This document shows, piece after piece, positions 53,601-62,154 of a stretch of DNA of 64,000 bases. The stretch comes from Acidipropionibacterium acidipropionici (GTDB taxonomy: Bacteria; Actinomycetota; Actinomycetes; Propionibacteriales; Propionibacteriaceae). The stretch spans positions 3,005,551-3,069,550 of the forward strand of contig NZ_CP013126.1 in the NCBI RefSeq assembly GCF_001441165.1, given 5' to 3'. Numbering within the stretch: position 1 is the stretch's first letter; each line of letters begins with the position of its first letter. The position numbers were made by a program, and so were the translations under genes. The notes under the pieces were generated by a model. That model ran no database searches, had not been told where the DNA came from, and saw only the letters and a program-made list of their open reading frames with translations.

Positions 53601-53674
53601 GGGGCGTTAGCTCAGCCGGTCAGAGCAGGGGACTCATAATCCCTGGGTCGCGGGTTCGAGCCCCGCACGCCCCA
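53601..53674 (+). tRNA. tRNA with CAU anticodon (Met or Ile2)
   Basis: All arms pair: acceptor GGGGCGT with ACGCCCC, D stem GCTC/GAGC, anticodon stem GGGGA/TCCCT (one G-T pair), and T stem GCGGG/CCCGC with loop TTCGAGC. Discriminator A is at 53674 and CCA is not encoded. The loop CTCATAA puts anticodon CAT at 53635-53637. CAU is used by elongator Met and by Ile2, whose C34 is changed to lysidine. The run TTAGCTCAG, the AGAGCAG...GACTCATAATC and the GGTCGC segments resemble E. coli Ile2 more than Met, so Ile2 is a fair possibility. Confidence 0.93.
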
Positions 53675-53694
53675 CCCACCCGCCGGACGTCCTG

Positions 53695-54231
53695 TCAGGC
53701 CGGCCAGATGGTGGTGGGCACCCAGTAGCGGCGCGTGATGTCACCGTCCGGGCCGACTCCCCGGTCGTGGAGCACACCGCCGCAGTTCTCGATGACCCCG
53801 ATCGACGCCGTGTTGGCGTCGTCGCAGGTCACCAGCGCCGGCTCGATCCCCAGCTCGGCGCAGAACGCCAGCGCTCTGCGCAGCATCTCGCTCGCATATC
53901 CGTGACGCCGCCAGGCGGGCCGCACCCCGTAGCCGATGTGCCCGCCGAAACGGCGCAGGTGGTCGTTGAGCTCGTGGCGGATACTGACCCTTCCGATGAT
54001 CCTCCCGTCCACCTCGGCGACGCGGAAGGTCGCCGGCACGTATCCCGGCGGCAGACCCTCGCCCCGCTCCTGGGAGCGGATCCGCGCCACGAAGGCCGGC
54101 CAGGCTTCGTCGTCGCCGCGTTCCGGCAGGAACTCGAAGCCGTCCTCCGCCAGTTCCTGTTCGGCGGCCGTCGCCTGGGCCTCGTCGGCCTCCGCCAGCG
54201 GACGCAGCACCACCGTCTGTCCATCGCTCAT
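53695..54231 (-). CDS. GNAT-family N-acetyltransferase
   Basis: The 178-residue protein has the GNAT layout: V-V-L-R-P-L-A-E-A-D-E at the start, G-R-V-S-I-R-H as a central strand, and the acetyl-CoA loop with G-Y-G-V-R-P-A-W-R-R-H-G-Y-A near residue 98. It ends with N-T-A-S-I-G-V-I-E-N-C-G-G and R-R-Y-W. It resembles enzymes that act on small molecules or ribosomal protein N-termini, but the substrate is unknown. Confidence 0.88.
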   Translation of the reverse strand: MSDGQTVVLRPLAEADEAQATAAEQELAEDGFEFLPERGDDEAWPAFVARIRSQERGEGLPPGYVPATFRVAEVDGRIIGRVSIRHELNDHLRRFGGHIGYGVRPAWRRHGYASEMLRRALAFCAELGIEPALVTCDDANTASIGVIENCGGVLHDRGVGPDGDITRRYWVPTTIWPA

Positions 54232-54346
54232 GCCCCGACCCTAGGCGCCCGGCACCTGGCCGCCGGATACGCGTCCCGCCCGCGAGACGCCGTGGTTCCC
54301 GTAGTGTTCAGACAGTCCTGTCCGTCCGCCACGGGGAGCCGATCCC

Positions 54347-55546
54347 ATGACCGAAAGTCATCTGCTCGTCGACAACCTGTTGTCCGTGTGGTGGGTCATG
54401 CTCGCGGCGGCCCTCTCCCCCGTCCTGGCTCTGGTGGCCCGCAGGCGCATACCCGACGTCGTGTGGCTGCTGGGGCTCGGGGTTCTGGTCGGCCCTCACG
54501 GTCTGGACCTGGCGCGGCGCACCGAGGCGGTCGACCTCATCCGCGAGCTGGGGATGGGATTCCTGTTCCTTCTCGCGGGATTCGAGGTCAGCGTCAAGGA
54601 CATGCGTGACCGTCAGGGCCGCCACGCCGCGCTGACCTGGCTCATCTGCGCCGTCCTGGGATTCTCGGCCGGCCTGCTGCTCAGTCGAGGGGAGGTGCGG
54701 GTGGCCGTCGTCCTGGCACTGGCCTCCACCTCCACGGCCCTGGGCACGCTGCTGCCCATCCTCAAGGACTCCGGGCTGATGGGCACCCCGCTGGTCAGGG
54801 CCACCATGACTCACGGGGCCTTCGGGGAGCTGCTGCCCGTTCTGGCGATGTCCCTGCTGCTGTCGACCCACGGCACCGGGGCTGCCGCTCTCATCCTGCT
54901 GGCGTTCTTCGTGGCCGCCGTGCTCACGGTGGCCGTCCCGGCCAGGTTCCTGCGGCGGATCCCGCTGCTGAGACGGGCGGTGATCAACGCCTCCAACACC
55001 ACGATGCAGCCCACGCTGCGTCTGACGGTCCTCATCCTCGTCTCACTGATGCTGCTCACCGCCTTGCTCGATCTCGACGTCGCGCTGGGGGCCTTCACCG
55101 CCGGGCTGCTGCTCAATGCACTGTTCACCGCCCTGGATCCCGATCACGCCCGGGAGGTGTCCCACAAGGTTGAGATCGTCGGGTTCAGCTTCCTCATCCC
55201 GGTCTTCTTCGTCACCAGCGGAATGTCCATCGATCTCGCGTCGGTGCTGCGCCGCTGGCCGCTGCTGCTGGGCTTCGTGGCCATGATCGCGCTGGCCAGG
55301 GGACTCGTCGTGGTCCTGCGCGAACGCTTCAGCGCCACTGCATCGGGGCTGCACGAGCCCCGCGAGCAGATGGCACTCGGTCTCTACGCCGCGACGGGCC
55401 TTCCCATCATCGTGGCGGTGACGCAGGTGGCCGCCTCCGCGCAGCTCATCACCGCGGACACCGCCTCACTCATGGTGACAGGCGGCGCTCTGACGGTGCT
55501 GCTGTTCCCGCTGCTGGCACATCTGATCCTGCCCGAGGACGCCTGA
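54347..55546 (+). CDS. CPA2-type cation:proton antiporter
   Basis: A 399-residue membrane protein with about 12 hydrophobic segments, typical of the monovalent cation:proton antiporter-2 group (KefB/GerN-like membrane part, without a TrkA-N domain). Landmarks are L-L-G-L-G-V-L-V-G-P-H-G-L, L-F-L-L-A-G-F-E near residue 75, A-S-T-S-T-A-L-G-T-L-L-P-I-L, and F-L-I-P-V-F-F-V-T-S-G-M near residue 288. GGGGAG lies about eight bases before the ATG. The ion (Na+ or K+) cannot be told. Confidence 0.88.
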   Translation: MTESHLLVDNLLSVWWVMLAAALSPVLALVARRRIPDVVWLLGLGVLVGPHGLDLARRTEAVDLIRELGMGFLFLLAGFEVSVKDMRDRQGRHAALTWLICAVLGFSAGLLLSRGEVRVAVVLALASTSTALGTLLPILKDSGLMGTPLVRATMTHGAFGELLPVLAMSLLLSTHGTGAAALILLAFFVAAVLTVAVPARFLRRIPLLRRAVINASNTTMQPTLRLTVLILVSLMLLTALLDLDVALGAFTAGLLLNALFTALDPDHAREVSHKVEIVGFSFLIPVFFVTSGMSIDLASVLRRWPLLLGFVAMIALARGLVVVLRERFSATASGLHEPREQMALGLYAATGLPIIVAVTQVAASAQLITADTASLMVTGGALTVLLFPLLAHLILPEDA

Positions 55547-55577
55547 GTCGAGGCCGCACCGCTTGCGGACATGACGC

Positions 55578-55611
55578 GGCGGGGCGGGCACCCGGAGGTG
55601 CCCGCCCCGCC
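55578..55611. terminator. Two-way terminator between antiporter and efflux-pump genes
   Basis: A 15-base arm starting GGCGGGGCGGGCACC, loop CGGA, and its exact complement lie between converging genes (stops at 55546 and 55643). Confidence 0.85.
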
Positions 55612-55642
55612 TGTCAGACCGGTGATCCCTGGAGGACTGGGA

Positions 55643-57409
55643 TCACTGTCTGGACGACGCGTCCTCGCTCGTCACAGCCTGCGCGACGTCGTCGCGGTCG
55701 ACCTCCCGCCCGTCGGACGCGGTCTCGCCGGCCAGCTCAGCCGCCTCGGACTCCGCGGCGGAGATCTCCTTGGCACGGCGAGTGGCGTCCACCTTGGCGG
55801 CGGTTGCGGCGATCCGCTCCTCCTCGGTGTCGTAGACCGTGGTGCGCAGCGGCTTGTTCTTGATGAACAGAGTCAGCACGATGGCGATCGCGATGAAGGG
55901 GAGGGCGGTCAGGAAGACCGAGTGCATCGAGTCGGCCATGCCACCGCGCACCGCCGTCAGCATCATCGGGGGGAGATTGCCGATCTTGGAGGTGTCCAGC
56001 GCCGAGCCGGCGTCGATGGAGGCGCCGGAGGCGGCCAGCTTCGCCCTGGCGGCGGCCGGCACGTGGCTCATGATGTTCTCCTGCAGGGAGGAGCTCATCA
56101 CGGTGCCCAGCACGGCGGTGCCGACAGTGGAGCCCAGGTTGCGGAAGAACTGGACCGCCGAGGTGGCGATGCCCATCTCCGCGCGCTTGGCGTTGTTCTG
56201 GACGACGAGGGTGAAGACCTGCATGGACAGGCCCAGCCCGATGCCGATGACCACCAGCAGGCCGGACAGGGCCAGCTTGGAGGAGTCGGCGCTCAGCGTG
56301 GTCAGGCCGAGGTAGCCCACCAGCATCACGACCAGGCCGCCGATCATGAAGCCCTTGTACCGACCGGTCCTGGTGATGAGCATGCCGACGACGATGGAGA
56401 CGATGATCATCGCGACCGACAGCGGCATGAGGATGACGCCGGAGTTCGTGGCCGAGGCGCTCAGCACCACCTGGGCGAAGACCGGGATGTAGATGATCGC
56501 ACCGAACATGGCCACCGACAGCAGGAAGGAGGCCAGCACCGACATGGTGAAGATGTTCTGGCTGAACAGGCGCAGCGGCAGCAGCGGGTTGACCGCCTTG
56601 AACTCCGCCCACACGAACAGGCCCAGGAAGACCGCGCCGGCGGCGTACATGCCGATGATCGTGGCCGAACCCCAGGCGTACTGGTTGCCGCCCCAGGTGG
56701 TGGCCAGCAGGACCAGCACCAGAGCCGGGACCAGGGACAGCGAGCCCCACAGGTCGAAGGAGTTGCTCAATGCGGTGTGCGGCAGGTGGAGGAATCGGAT
56801 GATGAAGTAGAGAGCCACCAGGCCGACCGGGATCGGCAGGAAGAACAGCCAGCGCCAGTTCATGTTGTCGGTGATCCAGCCGCCGGCCAGCGGGCCGAGC
56901 ACCGAGGTGACGCCGAAGACGGCGCCCATGATGCCCTGGTACTTGCCGCGGCTGCGCGCCGGGATGATGTCGCCGATGATGGTCTGAGACAGGGGCTGCA
57001 GGCAGCCCATGCCGATGCCCTGGACCGCGCGGGCGCCGACCAGGAACCAGAAGTTGTCAGCGAATCCCGACAGGGCCGAGCCGACCATGAAGATCACCAG
57101 GCCGGCGATGTAGAAGCCACGACGGCCGTACATGTCGGACAGCTTGCCAACGATCGGCACGACGATGGCCGAGGCCAGCATGGCCGCGGTCGCGATCCAG
57201 GAGTAATGCTCCATGCCGCCGAGCTGGGCAACGATGCGGGGCATCGCGGGACCGACGATGGTCTGGCTGATCGAGCTCACCAGCATGCCCAGGATCAGAC
57301 CCAGGAAGACGTTGCGCTGGGCTGAGCTCATCTTGAACTCGCCGACGCCGTCACCTGGCCCGGCAGCATCACTGCGCGCACTGCGCGCATCGACTGCACT
57401 ACTACTCAC
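55643..57409 (-). CDS. DHA2-family (EmrB/QacA) major facilitator drug efflux pump
   Basis: A 588-residue inner-membrane transporter with 14 expected segments. It has motif A G-K-L-S-D-M-Y-G-R-R-G-F near residue 78, motif B-like V-G-A-R-A-V-Q-G-I-G-M-G, and motif C-like G-V-T-S-V-L-G-P-L-A-G-G. The C-terminal 60 residues are charged and cytoplasmic. I chose the GTG giving V-S-S-S-A-V because GGAGG lies eight bases before it. The divergent TetR gene and an overlapping operator-promoter indicate repression by TetR. Drug range is unknown. Confidence 0.92.
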   Translation of the reverse strand: MSSSAVDARSARSDAAGPGDGVGEFKMSSAQRNVFLGLILGMLVSSISQTIVGPAMPRIVAQLGGMEHYSWIATAAMLASAIVVPIVGKLSDMYGRRGFYIAGLVIFMVGSALSGFADNFWFLVGARAVQGIGMGCLQPLSQTIIGDIIPARSRGKYQGIMGAVFGVTSVLGPLAGGWITDNMNWRWLFFLPIPVGLVALYFIIRFLHLPHTALSNSFDLWGSLSLVPALVLVLLATTWGGNQYAWGSATIIGMYAAGAVFLGLFVWAEFKAVNPLLPLRLFSQNIFTMSVLASFLLSVAMFGAIIYIPVFAQVVLSASATNSGVILMPLSVAMIIVSIVVGMLITRTGRYKGFMIGGLVVMLVGYLGLTTLSADSSKLALSGLLVVIGIGLGLSMQVFTLVVQNNAKRAEMGIATSAVQFFRNLGSTVGTAVLGTVMSSSLQENIMSHVPAAARAKLAASGASIDAGSALDTSKIGNLPPMMLTAVRGGMADSMHSVFLTALPFIAIAIVLTLFIKNKPLRTTVYDTEEERIAATAAKVDATRRAKEISAAESEAAELAGETASDGREVDRDDVAQAVTSEDASSRQ

Positions 57410-57466
57410 GTGTGTTTCCTCCAGAACGTACACAGCCGCAGACATTCGTCCGCGGCGACGAAGACG

Positions 57467-57494
57467 ACTATACTCAAACTTGCAGTCCATGCAA
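57467..57494 (-). promoter_or_regulatory. Promoter of the efflux pump gene
   Basis: On the minus strand TTGCAT, 16 bases, then TATAGT form a good sigma-70-type promoter. The same A/T patch gives TATACT at 57469-57474 on the plus strand as a possible -10 box for the tetR-type gene. Confidence 0.65.
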
Positions 57495-57495
57495 G
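57479..57495. promoter_or_regulatory. Candidate TetR operator
   Basis: CTTGCA, 5 bases, TGCAAG are exact arms within a longer imperfect palindrome. The site covers the -35 and spacer of the pump promoter, where a bound repressor would block RNA polymerase. Confidence 0.75.
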
Positions 57496-57530
57496 ATTAC
57501 AGCCTCTGAACTTTGGGAGGGTGCTCACAG

Positions 57531-58163
57531 ATGACCGACAGTCCCGTGACCGAGGCGCGATCCGCCGGCCGGTCGGCCCCGCCACGCGAGGGGCTCAGGG
57601 AGCGCAAGAAGCGCCGGACCCGCAACGAGATCCACGTCGCCGCCCTTGAGATGGTCCTCGACGACGGCCTGGAGAATGTGACCGTCGAGCGGATCGCCGA
57701 GCGCGCCGGGATCTCCCCGCGCACCTTCTTCAACTACTTCCCCACCAAGGAGGCGGCGATCCTCGGGATCGGCCCGGACTCCGTCGAGCGGTACGCCGAC
57801 GCCTTCCTGGCCAGGCCCGTCGACGAGCACGCCTGGGAGTCGGTCGTGGAGTCGGTCCGCGAGAGCCTCAACCGCGATCCGGAGAGACACGAGCTCCGTC
57901 GGGCCGTGCTGTTCCGCTACCCGGAGCTGATGCGCGGGCTGCTGACCGTCTTCCACGACCTGCGGGACGCCGGCACGGACGCTCTGGCGCGCCGCATGGA
58001 GACCCAGGGGATCGAGCCCGGGGAGGCCCGTCGGCTGGCGATCGTCTACATCAACCTCTCGAGCACCCTGCTGCTCAGCTCGGCCCAGCTGGCGCATCAC
58101 GAGCAGATCAGCTCCGACGAGGCTCTGGACAAGGTGCTCACGATCATCGCGATGACCGGGTGA
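57531..58163 (+). CDS. TetR-family repressor, probable regulator of the adjacent pump
   Basis: The 210-residue protein has a TetR helix-turn-helix at about residues 25-70: R-K-K-R-R-T-R-N-E-I-H-V-A-A-L, then V-T-V-E-R-I-A-E-R-A-G-I-S-P-R-T-F-F-N-Y-F-P-T-K-E. The C-terminal ligand domain is unconserved. The ATG at 57531 has GGGAGG ten bases upstream. It is divergent from the DHA2 pump with a 121-base shared control region, the classic arrangement for ligand-relieved repression. Confidence 0.9.
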   Translation: MTDSPVTEARSAGRSAPPREGLRERKKRRTRNEIHVAALEMVLDDGLENVTVERIAERAGISPRTFFNYFPTKEAAILGIGPDSVERYADAFLARPVDEHAWESVVESVRESLNRDPERHELRRAVLFRYPELMRGLLTVFHDLRDAGTDALARRMETQGIEPGEARRLAIVYINLSSTLLLSSAQLAHHEQISSDEALDKVLTIIAMTG

Positions 58164-58211
58164 TGCGCCCGGAGGAGGCACTCATAGATTGGCTCGATAG
58201 ACTGTCGCATC

Positions 58212-60005
58212 GTGCCAGCCAGTGACAACCAGCCGCAGGACGGCCCCAAGGCGCTCGGCAGCAACTATCTGCTGCACAGCCTCATCGGAACCGGGGCCAT
58301 GGGTCAGGTGTGGCGCGCCACGGATCGGGCGGGACGCCCCTACGCCGTGAAGATGCTCCTCCCCGTGCTGGCCAACGATCCCGACGTCGTGCGCCGGTTC
58401 GTCACCGAGCGCTCCATCACCCTGCAGATCAACGACCCCCATGTCGTGCGGGTGCGCGACATGGTCGTCGAGGGCCAGACCTTGGCCATCGTGATGGATC
58501 TGGTCAACGGCACCGATATGAAGACCCGGCTGGCCGCCAACGGCCCCCTGGCACCCGCGGAGGTCGCCTATCTCGGCGCCCAGATCGCCGGTGGCCTGGC
58601 AGCCGTGCACGCCAAGGGGATCGTCCACCGCGACGTCAAACCCGCGAACGTGCTTCTCACCCCGGGCCCGCCCGAGAGCGCCCGGCTCACCGACTTCGGC
58701 GTCTCCTTCCTCCAGGACGCCTCCCACCTGTCCCACATCACGGCTGTGGTGGGCACGCCGAACTACGTCGCTCCGGAGATCGTCCTGGGCAAGCGCCCGG
58801 TCCCCGCCTCGGACCTGTACTCGCTGGGCATCATGCTCTACGAACTGGTCTGCGGGATCACCCCCTTCGCCACCGGCTCGACGATGACGGTGCTGCGCGG
58901 CCACTGCGAGCTGACCCCCGGGCGGCCCGACGGGTTCCCCGAACAGCTGTGGCAGATCGTCGCATGGCTCCTGTCCAAGGACCCGGCCCAGCGCCCCGAG
59001 AGCGCCCACCAGATCGCCCTGTCACTAGAGCAGATGGTCCCGGGGCTGGTCGGCGTCGGCCCGCTGCCGCGTCTGTCCACCCCTCCCCGGGCGATCCCGC
59101 TTCCGCTCAGCGCCCAGGCCTGGCAGCCCACCTCCTTCGCCTCCGCGGGCCCGTCGGCGGGCTCGATCCCCTCCTCGGCCGCCGAGACCGTGCTGAGGCA
59201 GAGCGCCGTCTCACCGTCGGGCCAGGCCTCGCAGTCCAGCCCTTCCCCGGCTCCCCAGCCCACCCCGGCCGCACCCCCCGCTCCCGCCCCGACGCCGCAG
59301 CGTCCGGCGCCGCAACGCGCCACGACCCAGCGCGCAGCGACCCGGCCGCCCCGCCGCAGGACGTCGCGCCCGGGCCTTCGTCGCAGCGTGGTGGCAGGCG
59401 GGGTCGCGGCCCTGGTCCTCGCCGGGGCCGGCGGCGGCTACCTGCTCTCCCAGCGCTCGACCGGTCCCGACGCCGGCCCGAGCCCCTCGGCGACGGCGAG
59501 TTCCCCGGCCGCCAGTCGCACACCCTCGCCGACCCCGAAGGCGACGCCGAGCTCCAACGTCATCGACGCGTCGAATGCCGGGTACACCAACGCCAAGTAC
59601 GGATTCAGCTTCACCGCACCGATCGGCTGGACCCGAGCCGACAACGCCGACGGCAGTGTCACGATGACCTCCGCCGACAAGAAGTCCACGATCCGCGCCT
59701 TCGGCACCAATGACTCGCTATCCTCGTGCGGGGGGCGGGCCGACGGCTGTCTGGAGAAGGCCAAGGCCCAGTACAAGGCCTCCGGGGCCACCGTCACCTA
59801 CTGGCGCTGGGGAGCCGCCGACGGCAACTGGTACATCATCTCCGGGGTGCGCTCCAACGGAGCGGCCTACTACGAGCGACGCCACATCGGGAAGGCGTCG
59901 AGCAATGTCATGGTCGCCGAGACGGCGGGGGCCAAGGAGGTCAGCGGCGACGCCAGCGCGGCGCTGAACAGTCTGAAGGCCGGGAACCTGGACGTCGCCC
60001 ACTGA
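58212..60005 (+). CDS. Transmembrane serine/threonine protein kinase
   Basis: A eukaryotic-like kinase of 597 residues. The kinase domain (about 18-280) has G-x-G-x2-G as G-T-G-A-M-G, the ATP Lys47 in Y-A-V-K-M, the catalytic loop H-R-D-V-K-P-A-N with Asp141, D-F-G with Asp161, and G-T-P-N-Y-V-A-P-E. A Pro/Ala/Arg-rich linker follows, then one membrane segment (about 391-413, V-V-A-G-G-V-A-A-L-V-L-A-G-A-G-G-G). Outside is a Ser/Thr/Pro spacer and a C-terminal domain of about 140 residues (F-S-F-T-A-P-I-G-W-T) that is not PASTA. TAGACT at 58198-58203 suggests a leaderless GTG start. The external signal is unknown. Confidence 0.93.
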   Translation: MPASDNQPQDGPKALGSNYLLHSLIGTGAMGQVWRATDRAGRPYAVKMLLPVLANDPDVVRRFVTERSITLQINDPHVVRVRDMVVEGQTLAIVMDLVNGTDMKTRLAANGPLAPAEVAYLGAQIAGGLAAVHAKGIVHRDVKPANVLLTPGPPESARLTDFGVSFLQDASHLSHITAVVGTPNYVAPEIVLGKRPVPASDLYSLGIMLYELVCGITPFATGSTMTVLRGHCELTPGRPDGFPEQLWQIVAWLLSKDPAQRPESAHQIALSLEQMVPGLVGVGPLPRLSTPPRAIPLPLSAQAWQPTSFASAGPSAGSIPSSAAETVLRQSAVSPSGQASQSSPSPAPQPTPAAPPAPAPTPQRPAPQRATTQRAATRPPRRRTSRPGLRRSVVAGGVAALVLAGAGGGYLLSQRSTGPDAGPSPSATASSPAASRTPSPTPKATPSSNVIDASNAGYTNAKYGFSFTAPIGWTRADNADGSVTMTSADKKSTIRAFGTNDSLSSCGGRADGCLEKAKAQYKASGATVTYWRWGAADGNWYIISGVRSNGAAYYERRHIGKASSNVMVAETAGAKEVSGDASAALNSLKAGNLDVAH

Positions 60006-60055
60006 GACGACGGGATTTCGCGGCGCCGGCCCTGGGACGGCGCCGACCCCGGCGC

Positions 60056-60061
60056 TACTGT
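60056..60061 (+). promoter_or_regulatory. Probable leaderless -10 box
   Basis: TACTGT ends six bases before the ATG at 60068, with no ribosome site between. Confidence 0.45.
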
Positions 60062-60067
60062 CGAGCC

Positions 60068-60589
60068 ATGGACGCACCGGAACGGGCCCCGCAGGGCCAC
60101 GACGCCGCGCCCTCCGCCCCGCCCGGACGCTCCGCTGCCCGGCCCGCGCCGCACTGGGTCGATGTGCTCACCTCCAAGGAGTTGCGGTGCCTGCCGCGCT
60201 GGGTGCTGTTGTGCGCGCTGCTCCTGCTCGTCACCCTGCTGGTGGCCCTGGTGGACGCGGGCAGCCTGGCGATCTGGCTGTCCACCCGCCGATCGGCCAC
60301 ACCGATGAGCCTCGCCGAACTCAGCGGCCTGGCCACGACCTGGGGGCTGGTCACCGCGGCGCCGTGGGCGGGACTGGTCGGGTCAGTCGTCTCATCCCCG
60401 CTGTGGCGGCCCGTGGAGAAGACGATCGCGTGCCTCAGTCCGCTCGCCGTCTTCATCCCGGTGGCACTGATCCGGCCGGCACCGGTCGCGGCCATGATCT
60501 GCTCGGCCGTGCTGGCGGCTCTCGCGCTGGGCTGGCTCATCGTCACCGGGGCGAGACGTGCGTACCGGCCCTCTCCCGTCTCGCCGTAG
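60068..60589 (+). CDS. Membrane protein of unknown function
   Basis: A 173-residue protein with a polar Pro/Ala-rich N-terminus of about 40 residues and four hydrophobic segments: W-V-L-L-C-A-L-L-L-L-V-T-L-L-V-A-L-V (about 44-62), L-A-T-T-W-G-L-V-T-A-A-P-W-A-G-L-V (about 86-104), C-L-S-P-L-A-V-F-I-P-V-A-L-I (about 120-135), and A-M-I-C-S-A-V-L-A-A-L-A-L-G-W-L-I-V (about 140-158). No family is recognised. It lies behind the kinase gene but probably has its own promoter. Confidence 0.6.
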   Translation: MDAPERAPQGHDAAPSAPPGRSAARPAPHWVDVLTSKELRCLPRWVLLCALLLLVTLLVALVDAGSLAIWLSTRRSATPMSLAELSGLATTWGLVTAAPWAGLVGSVVSSPLWRPVEKTIACLSPLAVFIPVALIRPAPVAAMICSAVLAALALGWLIVTGARRAYRPSPVSP

Positions 60590-60623
60590 GGGAGCGCGGA
60601 TCTGTTGATGCCCTGGGCCATCG

Positions 60624-61481
60624 TCAGGGCAGCAGCCCTGCTCGCGCCGCCCTCATCACGGCGTCAGTCAGTTTGGTCAACCGGGAGGTCCGGACCGACC
60701 AGCACTGCCAGAACAGTTCCACGTCCTGGTACTCCGGCCTGATTCTCACCAGCGACCCGTCGGCCAGCGACTCCCTCAGCTGCGGTTCAGGCAGAAGGCC
60801 CCATCCGAGCCCCGCTCTCACCGCCGCCAGGAAGGCCCCGGAGGAGGGGAACCGGTGCGTCCGCTCCGGTCGTCGCGCACCGACCTTCGCCAGGAACGTG
60901 CGCTGAAGCGCATCCTTGGCGTTGAACTCGACGACCGGCAGCACCCCCAGATCCTCCGGCGCAGTGCTCCCGCCCAGCAGGGTCGGGGCCGCCACCGGTA
61001 TGTAGCGCAGCACACCCAGGCGTTGGCACCGACAGCCGGAGGCCGGCCTGGCCGACGTCGTCACCGCGGCCATCGCCTCCCCCCGTCCGAGCACCTCCCG
61101 GGAAAACTGCTCGTCCTCGATCTGCACCCGGAGCTGGGTGTCCGGCCACGACGCCGCCTCCGTGAGCACGCCGCGGAACCAGGTGGCCAGTGAGTCCGCA
61201 TTCGTCACCACCCCCAGCGGGCGGGAGACCAGACCATTCATCGCCACGTCCGCATCCGCCTCCACCTCGTCGAGCTGGCGGGCCAGACGGGCCGCGACGA
61301 TGCCCGCCTCGGTGGCCGTGCACGGGCGTGCACGCACCACGAGGATCTGTCCGGCCTCGGTCTCCAGAGCCTTGATCCGTTGGCTCACGGCCGAGGGGGT
61401 GAGGTGCATCCTGTCGGCGGCCGCACCGAAGCTGCCCTCGTCGAGGAGGACGGCCAGGGTGCGCAGGTGTTCCCTGTTCAT
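60624..61481 (-). CDS. lysG: LysR-family regulator, LysG/ArgP type
   Basis: LysG and ArgP activate the exporter gene beside them when lysine or arginine is in excess. The 285-residue protein has the LysR helix-turn-helix at residues 1-60 (E-G-S-F-G-A-A-A-D-R-M-H-L-T-P-S-A-V-S-Q-R-I-K-A-L-E) and the ArgP-like effector domain (V-V-T-N-A-D-S-L-A-T-W-F, E-A-M-A-A-V-T-T). It is divergent from a LysE-type gene, as in Corynebacterium. Name by family and context. Confidence 0.9.
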   Translation of the reverse strand: MNREHLRTLAVLLDEGSFGAAADRMHLTPSAVSQRIKALETEAGQILVVRARPCTATEAGIVAARLARQLDEVEADADVAMNGLVSRPLGVVTNADSLATWFRGVLTEAASWPDTQLRVQIEDEQFSREVLGRGEAMAAVTTSARPASGCRCQRLGVLRYIPVAAPTLLGGSTAPEDLGVLPVVEFNAKDALQRTFLAKVGARRPERTHRFPSSGAFLAAVRAGLGWGLLPEPQLRESLADGSLVRIRPEYQDVELFWQCWSVRTSRLTKLTDAVMRAARAGLLP

Positions 61482-61500
61482 GAAGCAATGCTAATCATGA

Positions 61501-61524
61501 TGAAGAACTATTCGTTGTACTTCA
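61501..61524. promoter_or_regulatory. Candidate LysG operator
   Basis: A 24-base imperfect palindrome with exact outer arms TGAAG and CTTCA and 8 of 10 matching arm positions lies between the divergent lysG and lysE genes. LysR regulators usually bind such a site. Confidence 0.6.
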
Positions 61525-61545
61525 CGAGGGAACCGCCATAGCGTC

Positions 61546-62145
61546 ATGCCTGTGACGATCTATCTCACCGGCCTGCTGGCGGGCCTCGGCCTCATCGTGG
61601 CCATCGGAGCCCAGAACGCATATCTCATCCGGCAGGGCATCCGCCGGGCCGGGATCGGGGGGATCGTGCTCATCTGCATCCTGAGCGACGTCGTCCTGAT
61701 CTGCGCAGGAACCCTCGGGATCGGCATGCTGGTGTCCCGTGCGGCCTGGCTCCTGGAGGTGCTGCGCTGGGCCGGTGCCGCCTACCTCGTGTGGTTCGCG
61801 GTCACCAGCCTGCGTTCCGCGGCCCGGCCAGCGGCCCTCACCGCCTCCGGGCCGACCCGCCGGCACCGGGCGTACCTCACCGCGGCGGCTCTGACCTGGC
61901 TCAATCCGCACGTCTACCTGGACACCGTGGTGCTTCTCGGATCGCTGGCGAACCAGCACGGCCCCGACGGCCGCTGGAGCTTCGCCGCCGGGGCGATCAC
62001 CGGCAGCGTCCTGTGGTTCTCCGCTCTGGGGTACGGGGCCCGTGCCCTTGCCGGGCCCCTGTCGCGGACCCGCGTCTGGCAGGCGCTCGACCTGACGATC
62101 GGCGTCACCATGCTGATTCTGGCCCTGCGCCTGGTGGTCTCCTGA
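61546..62145 (+). CDS. lysE: LysE/ArgO-type basic amino acid exporter
   Basis: Exports lysine and/or arginine to avoid toxic pools. The 199-residue membrane protein has about five or six segments and the signature V-A-I-G-A-Q-N-A-Y-L-I-R-Q-G near residue 20, and T-W-L-N-P-H-V-Y-L-D-T-V-V-L-L-G-S near residue 118. The facing lysG gene supports this role. It converges on pdxT nine bases later. Confidence 0.93.
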   Translation: MPVTIYLTGLLAGLGLIVAIGAQNAYLIRQGIRRAGIGGIVLICILSDVVLICAGTLGIGMLVSRAAWLLEVLRWAGAAYLVWFAVTSLRSAARPAALTASGPTRRHRAYLTAAALTWLNPHVYLDTVVLLGSLANQHGPDGRWSFAAGAITGSVLWFSALGYGARALAGPLSRTRVWQALDLTIGVTMLILALRLVVS

Positions 62146-62154
62146 ACGGATCGG

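Noticed and set aside
57410-57490. A longer N-terminus for the efflux pump
   Set aside because: The extra residues cover the promoter and operator, and the GTG at 57409 has a much better ribosome site.
59726-60067. N-terminal extension of the membrane gene at 60068 into the kinase gene
   Set aside because: It is only another frame of the kinase coding region; a leaderless promoter precedes the ATG at 60068.
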